A stretch of DNA of 64,000 nucleotides, from positions 19,041,292-19,105,291 of the forward strand of contig NC_088312.1 in NCBI RefSeq assembly GCF_910592395.1, given 5' to 3'. The stretch comes from Lineus longissimus (Eukaryota > Nemertea > Pilidiophora > Heteronemertea > Lineidae). Position numbers and translations under genes: made by a program. The notes below the pieces were generated by a model. The model had not been told where the DNA came from. It saw only the letters and a program-made list of their open reading frames with translations, and did no database searches. Position 1 is the stretch's first letter. Every line of letters begins with the position of its first letter. Shown here piece after piece: positions 21,788 through 32,650 of the stretch.

Positions 21788-24621
21788 TCACTTCCTGATT
21801 TGAATATCCACTGTGAACCTTGTATTGATTTCCGAATCGGGAACAAGCTGAAAAAAGGACAACATTCACTTTAATATTCAATGTTCCATCACAAAAACGT
21901 GTTAAGTTAAATCCATTATCTGATAATGACTTCTTGTACCACCTGCTTCTGGTTGTGACAATTTGTCTCTCGGTTGTGACATTGTCTATCACAATCTGAC
22001 ATTTTGAATATGAGGACAAATGTTTAGTGACTGTCCTTCCCGAATCTGATTGTGACATTTAGTGGATGTGACAACTGCTCATATTGTCAAATTATGTTGT
22101 CTGACACTTTATATCAAAGAGAGACTTCCCCATTCCTTCTCGTTATACAAAATTATCAGGATTAAACTGAATTCATACCTTCGAAAAGTCGTCATAAGTA
22201 ATTTTTCCACTTGTTTCTAACCCCTCCCTCTCTAAGAGTTTGAACACCAAGTCGACTATCGAATCGTCTGGTATGGCGCCACTGAACAACATCTTGTACA
22301 TGCGGAAGACTTCATCATGTTGAAGGTAGTTTAATTCGTGAACGTCGAACACTTTGAAGGCCACTGAAAGAAAAAAGAACATGTTTTGAACCTGTCAACC
22401 TGGACCCTAAATTTTTTTGATGTAGTCGATTGAGATGCATCTGACAGAGGTACAGACAAGTTCTTTGTTCATGAAAACACATGCATCCCCCACTCCAAAA
22501 GGCTTTCTTAACACTTATTAAATGAGCATTCACACTGATGTCGTATTGCGATCTCTAAAATATCTGAAATTTTTTTTCACTATTTTTATTTCAGTAGATC
22601 ACAAAATTTCCTTTGGTTTTCCAGCCAAAAATACTTTTCACAGTTTTCATTTACATGAATCTAGGTTATTTGCAAAATTCACAAAAATTTAAATTATTAT
22701 TACAAAAATGTATTGATTTACAGAATAGATGATATGAAGTCACATCCAGCTTTCCTAATTCCTTATTCTGGCAAGCGACTCATAATTTTTTAAAGGACAT
22801 GAATTGCTTCCAATACTTACATCGTCTTTTCTTTTCTATTTCCTGCTTAGAACAAAGTATTGAGCAGATATTTAAGAATTCCTCAGGCATAATCACATCC
22901 CTTGGATCCCTCTTGTAAAGTTCCGTTATCCTTGCTATAAATGGGTGCCCGTTAAAGTCCGGTATGTTTAGGAACTTGTCTATCGGTATGCCGTCCTGCC
23001 CTTTTGATTTGTCATATACCGTGTACTGTTTTAAAAGTAGTGCCCTCAATTCATTTTCAGTAACTGAAACCAGAGACAAGATTGTTAATACAGGTGGTGC
23101 AAAAATGGGAAACTGCCACAATGTTGCAGAGTCAGGAGTTTTGGTTGCTTGAAACCTACACAGTTTTACCCAGAGATAAAAAGCTTGGTTCCCCCCCCCC
23201 CGACTCCCATAGGCAATGAGGGAGGCTCTTTTTGTGGTCTCTAGGTGTTCCTTTTCGCAGTCCTGTCCTCTTACTCCATTGCCTCTTGTCTCAACTGACA
23301 ATGTGTCTCTGATTGTGACTATGTCTCTGATTGTGACTATGTCTCTGATTGTGACTATATATCAGATTGTGACTGTTGTGACTATGCAGAGGAGTTACAA
23401 AGATGTATGTAACTCCTCTACCTAGTAGCTACTATACATACATGGTGTTGTTTCCAGGTATTTTTGTTGCCTTTCGACTGTCATACCAGCCAATTCATTC
23501 CCCTGAAAAAAAGAATAGCAAAAGACATTAGCCAAGGAATGAACCCCTTGTCTGAGGGGTGAGAGTAATTTCTTAGAAACTTGGATTGAGGCAAAAAAAC
23601 AATATAATTTTCTAGCCACAATACAAAATGTGTCAAAATACTGTAAAATGACCAAAAATAGCCTTAACCCTGGGCGAATTAGGAGCACAGGAGTTCGTGT
23701 ACATCATGTACAGTGAATATATAGAGTAGATAGGACACATTTAGAAAATCCTCAAACAAACAGAAATCATACAATATTCAATGCTAACCATGATTGCAAT
23801 GTATGGAGCATGTATTCAATTATTGCAATAAAGAATTAGATGTCAAATATTCTATGTGAAAAGCCTCTAAAACACGATTTTTTGTGCATTGTTTACATTG
23901 GTTTCCAAATCACGGGCGCAGCCATTTTGCAGACTACAGCGCCCCGCCATACGGCGGGTTTTATGCAAACTGAAGTATAATTGTTGAATGAGAACTGTAC
24001 GAGTTCAAAAGGGCATATACTATCAATTAAGTCAATTAAAGAGGCCTAATTGACCCGTGTACGCTTTGAATGTCAAATAAGGCTCAATTGCAGAACTGGC
24101 CAACCCTAACCAAACCTCTCCTTGAAGCATTTGTCAGACCTCAAATTGTGTGAAATCACTGGTTTTGTTGACAATCAATTCCCTATATAGAGATTTAAAC
24201 AGGGCATAGAAGAATCCTAGGCAACCCGGACAGTCTATCCTAGGACACTATAAAACTGGCACTCCTTGCACCACCCTACACTTCAGTGCAACACTCGGCA
24301 CTCATGACTGAGCTTAGGCTACTCCAGGGTCAGTAACAAATGCGAGGGGAGGAGCATGCGACTGACGCTGGAATTCGAGCATATCCTTGCACCAACCTGC
24401 TGAGGTCTCCTCCTCCCTCCCCTGTCCCGTTGTTTCGATGCGGCTGTCCCTGGTTGCGTTCCTGGTTGTGACCCTCGCTGAGACCCCGCCTGACTGACGG
24501 GCTTCCCAGGGTCGTCGGGATCGTCCTGGGCTCCCTGTACAGATTGGGAAGGTCTATGGCTTTCCGGCATCTGCTTTCCTCTTGAACCCGTCTGGGATTG
24601 CGGCTTGTCGTGTACGCTCAT
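21788..24621 (-). CDS. CIB-family-like EF-hand protein with eroded calcium loops
   Basis: Five exons join in phase on the minus strand: 24621-24397, 23502-23442, 23063-22821, 22363-22179 and 21847-21788 (stop TGA 21790-21788). They total 774 nt and 257 residues. Residues 1-75 are a Gln/Gly/Ser/Arg-rich disordered extension. Residues 79-257 follow the calcium-and-integrin-binding (CIB) layout: a TPFTENEL helix, IPIDKFLNIPDF and HPFIARI (family LSLPELKANPF...), then KKRRLAFKVFDV, and a C-terminus VPDSEINTRFTVDI like the CIB ending SPDFASSFKIVL. The loops at about 145-157, 183-194 and 223-235 lack most of the acidic residues needed for Ca2+. CIB proteins bind integrin tails and kinases; partners here are unknown. 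Calcineurin-B homologous protein is the alternative family. Neighbours are the convergent AP180 gene and the divergent vWA gene. Confidence 0.82.
22074..22178 (-). other. Start of intron 4 of the CIB-like gene (donor GTATGA)
   Basis: The donor after AAG at 22179 reads GTATGAAT and the acceptor before the last exon ends TTTTTTCAG at 21848. The intron (21848-22178) also holds several GTGACATT/GTGACAA-type motifs that recur near 23300. Confidence 0.5.
23290..23375. repeat. Short tandem repeat of about 18-19 bp (TCTCTGATTGTGACTATG)
   Basis: Three to four copies of TGTCTCTGATTGTGACTA sit in intron 2 of the CIB-like gene. A short hairpin follows (GGAGTTACA ... TGTAACTCC, about 23391-23416). A poly-C tract lies at about 23192-23201. 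Confidence 0.7.
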
Positions 24622-25827
24622 CTTGACAGTTGCTCAAAGCATTTTTAGTTGATACCTTTCATTTATTGTGTTTTCACTATATGAAGAAATTAAAACGGAC
24701 AAAATAAGCTATCGCCTGAAATCTGCAGACGACGGAGAACGAAACGGGGCGTCATGTTCTTTTCTTGACGACCATCATTAGCTAAGTTTTAACCTGTGAC
24801 AATTTCTTTCTTTAAAATTCGGGTTGAGATCCGAAATGATGTCCTGATAACTGAAATTGAGACGGTTCTAAACCTACCTCGGTACAACATTTCGATTAGC
24901 AGTGAAATGTTAACTGAACTTGAGCCAAAAACATAGACTTCGACGACGAAACGCGATACTTCATGAATTTCATGTCGTCAATTTTAGACGCCGAATTTAT
25001 GTGAGGTGAGATCAGTCCAAGCCTAAAAGCGTTTTTGTATCAACATACATGTACTTGTGAGAAAGCGTTTTTGTATCAACATACTTGGGAGAAAACAGAT
25101 AAGTCCTCGGGTTCACCAAACGTGAATATTACCTGAATCCGAGCGCAGCCTCCCCTATTCTCGTCTTCTTGATATTGATGAAATTCTTTCCTCCTCCAGT
25201 CTTTAGAGACGACTCGCCATATCGTATTCCAGTAAACAAGACATACAAACCTACAGCGCGTGAATATTCGCATATCAATATATCAATATTTCTGAATACC
25301 CCTTGCGGCCACTCCGTCGTCAGTCGGCCATGACGTATTGTCCTCGCAAAATGTCTCCACCGACGGGCTTGAATAATCGTATTGGATAAAAGTCCATAAA
25401 ATAGGTTTATAAATTTGTTCCACATGCATTTTTCACAGATACCAGTGAATAGATATTGTTTCTATTATGTAGAAAGTCGGGACGGCCCTGGGCTGATTTT
25501 ACAGTAGACTACCCAAAAACGTCTGTAGATTCCGCCTCTGCTCGTTTCCATCTGACAGGGCCAAAGTGGACAGGACTTAAAAAGTTATCTCAAATCTTCA
25601 ATGTGATTTTAGAACACCCTTTGTCTGTCCCTACATTATACTAGCACCCTTCTTGCAATTTTCGCCGCGACAGCGTCAAAGATAGAATCATTTACATCAG
25701 GATCAGGGCATTTCCATCCATCTAGAAAGTCGGTGCGGCTCCTGGCAGATTTTACAGTCTTTGACAGTTATTCTGACTTATACTTTGCATGGCTATGAAT
25801 CACTGTGTCACCTCTCGGAAGACATGG

Positions 25828-25995
25828 CCATTGAACTGCAATAAACAATGCAAAAGAACGGCGGGTAGCCTTTGGCCTGCCTGAAATTTGCAAGCCTAGT
25901 CCAAAACTGCCTCGCAACACTGGCGAAAATTGTTAACAGATGTAATGTAACCAGTGGCGGCGCATGGTGTCAAACAGGGGCAATATCCTCATGGC
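25828..25995 (+). repeat. Dispersed repeat, copy 1 (partner at 53228-53415)
   Basis: The segment includes ACTGCAATAAACAATGCAAA, GCCTGCCTGAAATTTGCAAG and AAACTGCCTCGCAACACTG. The same blocks, in the same order and orientation, recur at about 53240-53340 with roughly 20% change. No coding potential is seen. Confidence 0.6.
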
Positions 25996-26549
25996 TAGGT
26001 AAATCCCTTGCGAAATTGTCCCTTTTAAGCCGTGGCCAAATGATTCCCAATTGATTAAAGCCTCGATGAAAGTTTGGGCTAAAGTGCCGTATTCCGCACC
26101 CGACGAAAATCGTCTTGGTAAAACGTTGACGGCGATTGCAGATTGACGCGATTTTTGACAGTCTTCGCGTGTGTGATAGTTTGCGTACAGTGTACGTTTG
26201 TAACGCCAATCATGCATTATCCACCCCATTATTATAATGATCGTTTTAAAGAATCGTTTTATGGAAGTTTGTTGGTCTTAAAATTCCTATTTCATCAGAC
26301 AGAAATGTTCTCTAATATCATTCATACCAAATAGTTTTTCTGATTTCTTGAGTAAATATTAGGCACTCCATCCATCAACACTCACCGCTAAATAAATATC
26401 GACATACGTGTATATTAGCTTACCTTGCGTATGAAGTCATTCAACTTTATCGACTGATTGACTTATAAAGGTTATCTTAAAGAACATCTTAAAAAAAGTA
26501 GGTCTGACATGTATTTGCTTAATGTTAATAAATACCATGTTAATTTTGG

Positions 26550-26825
26550 CTTGGATTAAAGGGGTACACCATTCGTAATTACTGGTGGTCCAGGTAAATA
26601 GAAATGCAGTTATAAACAATGCCGTATATACAGTGCAGTAATTATGACGATGAATTGGCTGAAACTTGTTATTTATAGTACATGTATTTGTATATCTGTT
26701 TACACAAATGTGTTGTTGAAACTGATATCCAATTCATTATTTACACAATTTGGATTTTTTTTCAAATTCAATTACAACTACAATTTTGAGATATTTAACG
26801 AACGGTGTATACCCTTTAACGAATC
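26550..26825. mobile_element. Possible inverted-repeat element
   Basis: GGATTAAAGGGGTACACCATTC on the left (near 26552) is matched in inverse by GAACGGTGTATACCCTTTAAC on the right (near 26800). The interior is AT-rich without coding potential. Confidence 0.4.
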
Positions 26826-27169
26826 ATATCACAAAAAGTAGGTTCTCAGACAGGTCCGCTCACATTCTCCAATTAAGCAGATGAAAGATCAATATTATCC
26901 CTGCCCACACAGAGTTCCTTAAGCCAAAACCAACCTATCAATTGCCGGTCGACATGCTGATTTATCGTCGGTGTGCGTCAATCCTTGAGTCTTATCCTTC
27001 AAGGAGCCCCCTGCAACTTTAACTCCCCGTGCTCTCTCTAGAATATGAAAGACGGCTTCTTCTCCATACATGTGCCCGTCCGAGTTCTCATGTATATTCC
27101 GTCAAACTCACATCTTGTGACGCGCAACGCCAGATCGGCATGGGCGATAGATCGGGAATAGAAAAAGGC

Positions 27170-27590
27170 TCAGGAAGCGGCGCCTTACAAACGAGCGATT
27201 TAAATTGCAGTGAGCTGCGATTATAGTCGCTCGGCTGCTCGACAGAAAGATCTCTCATCTGCGGGTTAAGCCAGTATGCGCCGGGTTTGATCAATACAGC
27301 TCGCATCGTCGCTATGATTACCCATTGTTGACCTGCAGTGACAACTGCAAACGAACGATTATTTTGCATCTGAGAAAAATCGCTTATATCGGTGGTCATC
27401 GCTGCTTGCGATAAGAATCCTTGTTTGCCGCTACCTCCGATCAACCAGTTTTTTTATTTGAAAGACACTGGATCAAACCCAGCGATTACCGGTTTACCCG
27501 GAGATGAGCCATCCTTTTATCGCTAATCGCAGCAATAAAGCTGGCATAGGTCGCAGCGACAAAATCGCTTGCTTACGAGGCGCTTGGTTA
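27170..27590. mobile_element. Foldback element of the GCGCC/AAACGAGCGAT family, larger member
   Basis: The left end GCGCCTTACAAACGAGCGAT (near 27179) is matched in inverse by AAAATCGCTTGCTTACGAGG CGC (near 27560-27582). The interior has further TGCGAT/ATCGC blocks. A smaller relative with the same terminal motifs is at 40648-40772. Confidence 0.55.
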
Positions 27591-28362
27591 CACTGATTCC
27601 CACAGTAGTCTTGAAAACTCGGAAGATGATCTAATCGGAGCTTGCTCGTCATTCTGTCAGTTGTGATACCAAGAATACGGGCACATCAGCCGAGTTACAC
27701 AATGCATCATTGGAAAAGTCACTCCGAAAAATCACGGATATTATTCTGTAGGGTTTTCCACCCTTGCCTTGAAGAGGTCCTTCGCCATTGAATTCCTTCT
27801 GTTGAGGAAGATTCAAAAACACCTTGCGTTGTTTCTGATTCACCCAAATCGTAATCTCTCTGTTGTTGACTGTTGAGTCATTTCGGAAATATTCTGTGGG
27901 TTTTCCAATTTTTTCTAAATTTCGAAGGCCCTTGGCAAATCATTCACTTCTTGAAGAGGAAGCTGATTGTTTGTATACATATTCAAAGAGCATCACGTTT
28001 CGCCACTATGTGCTTATCAGGAGCTCAAATAAATAGGAAAACAGTGTCAAGTTTTCGTCGTCACCATGAATTGTAAAAGGGTGTTGGTTTTGCAAAAATT
28101 GAATTTCAAAAGATTTACCACAAATTCTTATACCATCTGGTATGACCTCCAACGTGGTACACGTATTTGAAATGTCGAAATGGGGGATAGCCCACTCTGA
28201 GCCAAATTTTCGAGTGTTTTCATCTCATCTGCCAAGAACTCATTACCCAAGCAGGTCAAGGCCCTAGACAACTACTATTTAGGCAGGTCTTGGGCGGTCA
28301 GTCCACATACCTAGGCAGGCCTGGAAATAAAGTTAATCGGAGGCAGAAATTTTACTCGAATC

Positions 28363-30287
28363 ATGAATTTTTCAAATTTTCTTCAACTTGGAACGTTGGT
28401 GTTGGCGTCATTGGTGTTGATAGCTGAAGCTGGGCCCGCAAAAGGTAAGTAAAAGTTTAAACTAAGAGCACATTGCCCTGCACGTGCTCAAATTTTGGAC
28501 AAGCATATAGGCCTACCCGGTTTTCTACACGTCAACGGCAGCGCTAACTGAAACTCTAGTGTGTATTGCTAGTTCACATGATAGTCACATTATGCAGCAG
28601 TCAACCATTAATCCCTCCCCCAAAAAGAATACGACATCGAGATCGACGTAGAATTTGAGTTGAGTTCTGGGCGAACACAAAAGGTTTACACAAATTCTGG
28701 CCGGGCGAATCGTTGTTTTGCATAGCTGATAATGACGGACAATGTTGTCGACCAGGTAAATCCGACGCCATCGCCAACCGTTTAAGTCCGTGGTTGCACA
28801 CTGAGCGAATGGAAACCAAAGAAAAAATAATCGACCCCCTCCGCGAGATGCGTTGGTGTACCAATCGATAGGAACAAATTGTGATTGACAAGTAGTGCAA
28901 TCAGCGGATTCCGTAGTGTAGTGGTTATCACATCTGCCTAACACGCAGAAGGTCCCCGGTTCGAGACCGGGCGGAATCAATCTTTTTAACGCGTGGAGCT
29001 GACATTTTGCTGCCAATGATACTCGAAAAATCCTGTTGGCAAGCGTGGTCGAATAGTGTCTGTAGGCCTACAGGCCTAAAATATAAATTCACACTGATTT
29101 TTACTTTCAGGGAAGTCCCAATGTTACTTGAAGCGCCTCGATCTCATGTTCGTCCTTGACACTAGTTACAGCCTCACCCCAGAGGACTTTAAACAACTGA
29201 AGACATTCGCTAACGCAATCATAAAAGGCTTAAGGGAGCAGGGGACGAAACTGGACGTCGGCGTGGTTAAATATGGTGCTACGGCTGTCGTGGAGGTCGA
29301 CTTGGACAATAACCTCTCCCGACCGGAACTTCAGAAGGCCATCAATGACATCACACATGACGCCGAATTTGGCACTAATACGCACCTCGGTTTGAACCTC
29401 GCCCGCCTGGAGTTAAGCGAAAAGACAACATGCACGTGCGGCTCACCGAAGGGGATTGTCTTGCTCACGGATGGGTTCCCTAGCTACGCGAGCTCCGCGT
29501 TTCTCGAGGCCAGGGTCGCGCGGGAGCTTGGATACCACATCTTCGTCGTGGCCATGGGAGAGGATAGCAATTTCCAGGGGGCGACGGTGGAGAATCTCGC
29601 AGCTATGTTCACCGATGGAGACAAACGCCGCGTAGATCGGGTGATGAAGGCGAGTGAGTTGGGATCGTTCGTGGACGTGGTCGTAAAGAAAATGTGTGGA
29701 GGTAGGTGCCATAGTTTCCTTTTACTCCAGTCCCGACCATTTTTTCGCTGCACTGCAATACGTTGATACATTGACGCAAGGGTGCAACACGCGGGGGTCT
29801 CATGCACACGATGAGGGGAGTCGCCTTTGAACACCACTACACAAGCAGACCGTTGCTCGAGATTTTTCCGATGGGGCAGTGAACGCGTCGGTTGCCCTCA
29901 TCAAATCTCCACAACTTCGTGATGGCCCGGCGGTGTAACATCATCGGCTGCTCTATATCTCAGGTTTTCCAAACAATTCTCAAGATACATCTGGAGCGAC
30001 CATGAAAACGTATCACTGTGATTTCAAGCGTTCTCCAAACATGAACGGAAACACATAAACAGCATTGCAACGGCTTATAAAGGACTGAACGATCAGCCCA
30101 GATCGCCCTGAAAATTCAACACTGCAAATATGGGCTTCGTACAAATAAATCTCCTTGATTCGTTTTGTCTGAAACGTCTTCTCATTTTCTGCCGGTTGTA
30201 TTTTCAGATTACGACCAAAAGAGGAGCACACCACCTGTCCCAATGACACAGAAATACTACGAGAAAGAGTGGCCATTATTCAGTTAG
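28363..30287 (+). CDS. Secreted single-domain von Willebrand factor A protein (copy 1)
   Basis: Three exons join in phase: 28363-28444, 29111-29701 and 30208-30287 (stop TAG 30285-30287), giving 753 nt and 250 residues. The start is the first ATG, and residues 1-23 form a hydrophobic signal peptide (TLVLASLVLIAEA). Residues 36-220 are one vWA domain. The metal-ion-dependent adhesion site is intact: D44-T-S46-Y-S48, the Thr in NTHLGLNLAR, and the Asp in LLTDGFPS. Cysteines are at residue 32, in a CTC pair before the LLTDG strand, and at the domain end (KKMCGG), which suits disulphides outside the cell. A short basic tail follows. Such domains bind protein ligands through a divalent cation; the ligand is unknown. 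A tRNA gene lies in intron 1. AATAAA at 30424 is a plausible polyadenylation signal. A paralogue lies convergently at 32651-40264. Confidence 0.92.
28907..28979 (+). tRNA. tRNA-Val(AAC): tRNA-Val (anticodon AAC)
   Basis: A full cloverleaf is visible. The acceptor stem GATTCCG pairs with CGGAATC, followed by discriminator A. The D arm is built on GTGTAGTGGTTATCAC. The anticodon stem TCTGC/GCAGA holds loop CTAACAC with anticodon AAC, and the T stem CCCGG/CCGGG holds loop TTCGAGA. Internal pol III boxes A and B (GGTTCGAGACC) are intact. No CCA is encoded and no intron is present. A TTTTT terminator follows at 28983-28987. The gene lies in sense orientation inside intron 1 of the vWA gene. Confidence 0.97.
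28983..28987 (+). terminator. Pol III terminator of tRNA-Val
   Basis: A run of five T residues begins three bases after the tRNA discriminator base, the usual pol III stop signal. Confidence 0.8.
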
Positions 30288-32650
30288 AAGGACCCGGATT
30301 CACAAAGAGCCGTCAGACATTTTGGCGATTCTGCTTCTCATTTTGGGGAATGATTGGTCGACGTCATCAGCCAATCAAAATGTCTAACGTCTGCAAAATT
30401 TATCGTGTGATACCGTTCTGACCAATAAAGTGACGTCAAGACACATTCAAAATATGGCAGGATCAGCATCAAACGGCTTTATTGATTCTGCGAAAACTGA
30501 TTCTGTTTGTAATACAGTATTCGTCCCGTTTGGCATTGAGTGACTTTGTTATTCTTAGGGAGGAAATACCCACCATTTGACACAACTGGAGTGACATTCT
30601 TGTGTAAACCTTCTTGACTTTTAAAGGGCCATCTTTGGCATGGGACTATAGATGGCTAAAAGGTAGAATGTGCAAACTCGCCACTGTATGCCGCAACATG
30701 TAACAGCTTACTACACTGGTATCTTAATATATGACTTTCGTTGGTGTGGCGAGGCAGGTCTACCGTCACAATCCGTTCAATAGAAGTGTTTATTGCAGTC
30801 TAATGATTTTTCAATGATTGCTGTTATATGTAGGAGATGTCACGGTTCGACCGGAAGCCATTTTTGCAAAAAACAACATATCTCACCTACTTGTATCTGT
30901 ACATATAGAAAAGTTAGTTCTTTGTGTGCTGTTTTTTTAATATTTGTGTTTTCTAAAGATTGAAATAAATGTGCTATCATAACCTGACCTGGAATGTTAT
31001 CTAATTGTAGTATTTAAGGCCTTATAGGCCTTATAAGAATCGTGCCTTATAGGCCTTATAAGAATCGTGCAAAGAAAAAGATACTGCAACGGCTCAATTA
31101 TGGGCTACGAGGCTATTTTTAATGATGAAGATGATGATTGAATGTGGTTACAATTTAAGTCAAGTATACAATAGTCATTTAGTCTATTCATAGCTATGCC
31201 ACATACATGAGCAGAAGTAAAGTCTCTTACCACGAAGAATCTTCCTTCAAATCATCTTTCATTAAAAAAGGAGTATCTCGCCGATGTAGAAGTAGAAAAT
31301 GTCCCGCTGTAAAAAGCGTCCGTCCCTTTTGTATTCTGACGGATTATGGTACACTTTAGTATAAATGTAGTTCTATAAAGGCCACGAACGTCAATATATC
31401 AGAGATTAAAGTGCATATAAGAGACTATTTGTTCCCCGGACATTCTATTCTCGGACATTTTAAACTTATAAACCGGCACTGAGGGTGTTTACTGCTGTAG
31501 CTTATGGAATACCAGTTGTTGGATGTATCGGAAAAAGGACCCAGACAATCCAGTGCAAAAGTTTCTGCACACAAGTGTCGCGCCCTCTACTCAGGAACTC
31601 TGCATTGCCAGCCCTGCATCTCAAAACAGTCCTAAATAAAGATGAATTTAATGCACCACAACACCAAACTATGCTCTTAGACAACACTATAGGAACAATA
31701 CAGTTAGACTACACTACATTCAGTATATCCATTACCACGTGCAACGTTCATTTGTTCACCACTTTCCTCAAGCAGAAATCATGTGGGAATTATTCATGTC
31801 AAGTGAGAGGTTTTGACCAATCGAACCCCCGTATGATCATAGACGAACAAGTATGATAGCTCTCTTCTGATTGGTCTTTACCTGTCAGGAAATCCTAAAT
31901 TGCTGCTTGGGGAAAGTGGCGAATGGAAAGGATGCACAACATCGACCATTAAATGCCTGGGTCGTTCGTACAATGTTTACCCGTGCCCCCTGAACTTAGA
32001 AAGAAAGGTTTTTGACCTTTTTCGGCCAACAAAACTATGCATCCCCGTGGTGTTTTTTTGGTTGTAAATTGAAAACCCCTGGCCTAACTACAGAATAGCC
32101 GGGACAGGCCGGCTATTCTGCAGTTGCTCCAAACCCCTTATGGTTTTTGACTCCTCTACGGGTTTTTCACTCCGCTGAGAAACCTTTACGGAGTGCATAT
32201 TCGTGTTGGCCGAACAAATCTTTTTCAACAGCTGAAAAACCTTTTCATCTACGAGTGTACAATGTACAGGGATAAGGCAGAAGTGAGTACCTTATCAAAT
32301 GCACCATGCGTGTACCCATCATGTTTTGCACTGTAGTGTAACTCAAGTTTATACCCACCGCTGCTGCCACCTCTTGAGATAGGTTAACACTAGCAATACC
32401 AGAGGGTCACAGGTGAACAATGTTGTACGAACGAGTCCTTTGGCATCGCTCATAGGGAAATAATCACTGACATTTTAGTATGTTATTGGAAATTTATTGG
32501 TCCCGAAAACGCCATTTTTCGGCGCTGTGAGAGCTTGCGTCGGACCTTTAACGAAGACAACAATAACCTTACTGAAAATGGCAGTGATTAGTTTCAACAC
32601 CTTTGCGTGTTCTTGTTACTTTCGCGGCATCACCTTCTTCTTAGTTCTTC
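30288..32650. other. Convergent intergenic region between the two vWA genes
   Basis: Both vWA 3' ends face this region. AATAAA at 30424 (+) and 30964 (+) and its complement TTTATT at 32493-32498 are candidate poly(A) signals. A short direct repeat of AGGCCTTATAAGAATCGTGC lies at about 31018-31070. A foldback element spans 31945-32449. No exon is recognised; the 123-residue frame at 31485-31856 has no family signature. Confidence 0.55.
31945..32449. mobile_element. Foldback element of about 0.5 kb
   Basis: The outer arms CTGGGTCGTTCGTACAATGT (near 31957) and ACATTGTTCACC-type sequence on the opposite strand (32406-32437) pair. Further in, TTTTTCGGCCAACAAAACT (near 32018) pairs with GTGTTGGCCGAACAAATC (near 32204). 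The interior holds repeated GGTTTTTGACTCC/GGTTTTTCACTCC segments. No ORF is seen. Confidence 0.55.

Larger units (their letters stand above)
24622..28362. other. Divergent intergenic region between CIB-like and vWA genes
   Basis: No coding exon is recognised in about 3.7 kb. It holds a tandem doubling of AAGCGTTTTTGTATCAACAT near 25028 and 25063, two diverged copies of a TAGAAAGTCGG segment at 25468 and 25722, one copy of a dispersed repeat also seen at 53.2 kb, and inverted-repeat elements near 26550-26825 and 27170-27590. Both flanking promoters must lie within it, but I see no convincing TATA or initiator. Confidence 0.5.

Noticed and set aside
22780-23301. 173-residue minus-strand frame as one exon of the CIB-like protein
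   Set aside because: Only 23063-22821 is coding; the upstream part is intron before the TTTCAG acceptor, and the downstream part follows a GTAAGT donor.
31485-31856. 123-residue plus-strand frame
   Set aside because: No recognisable family or splice signals; lies between convergent gene ends.
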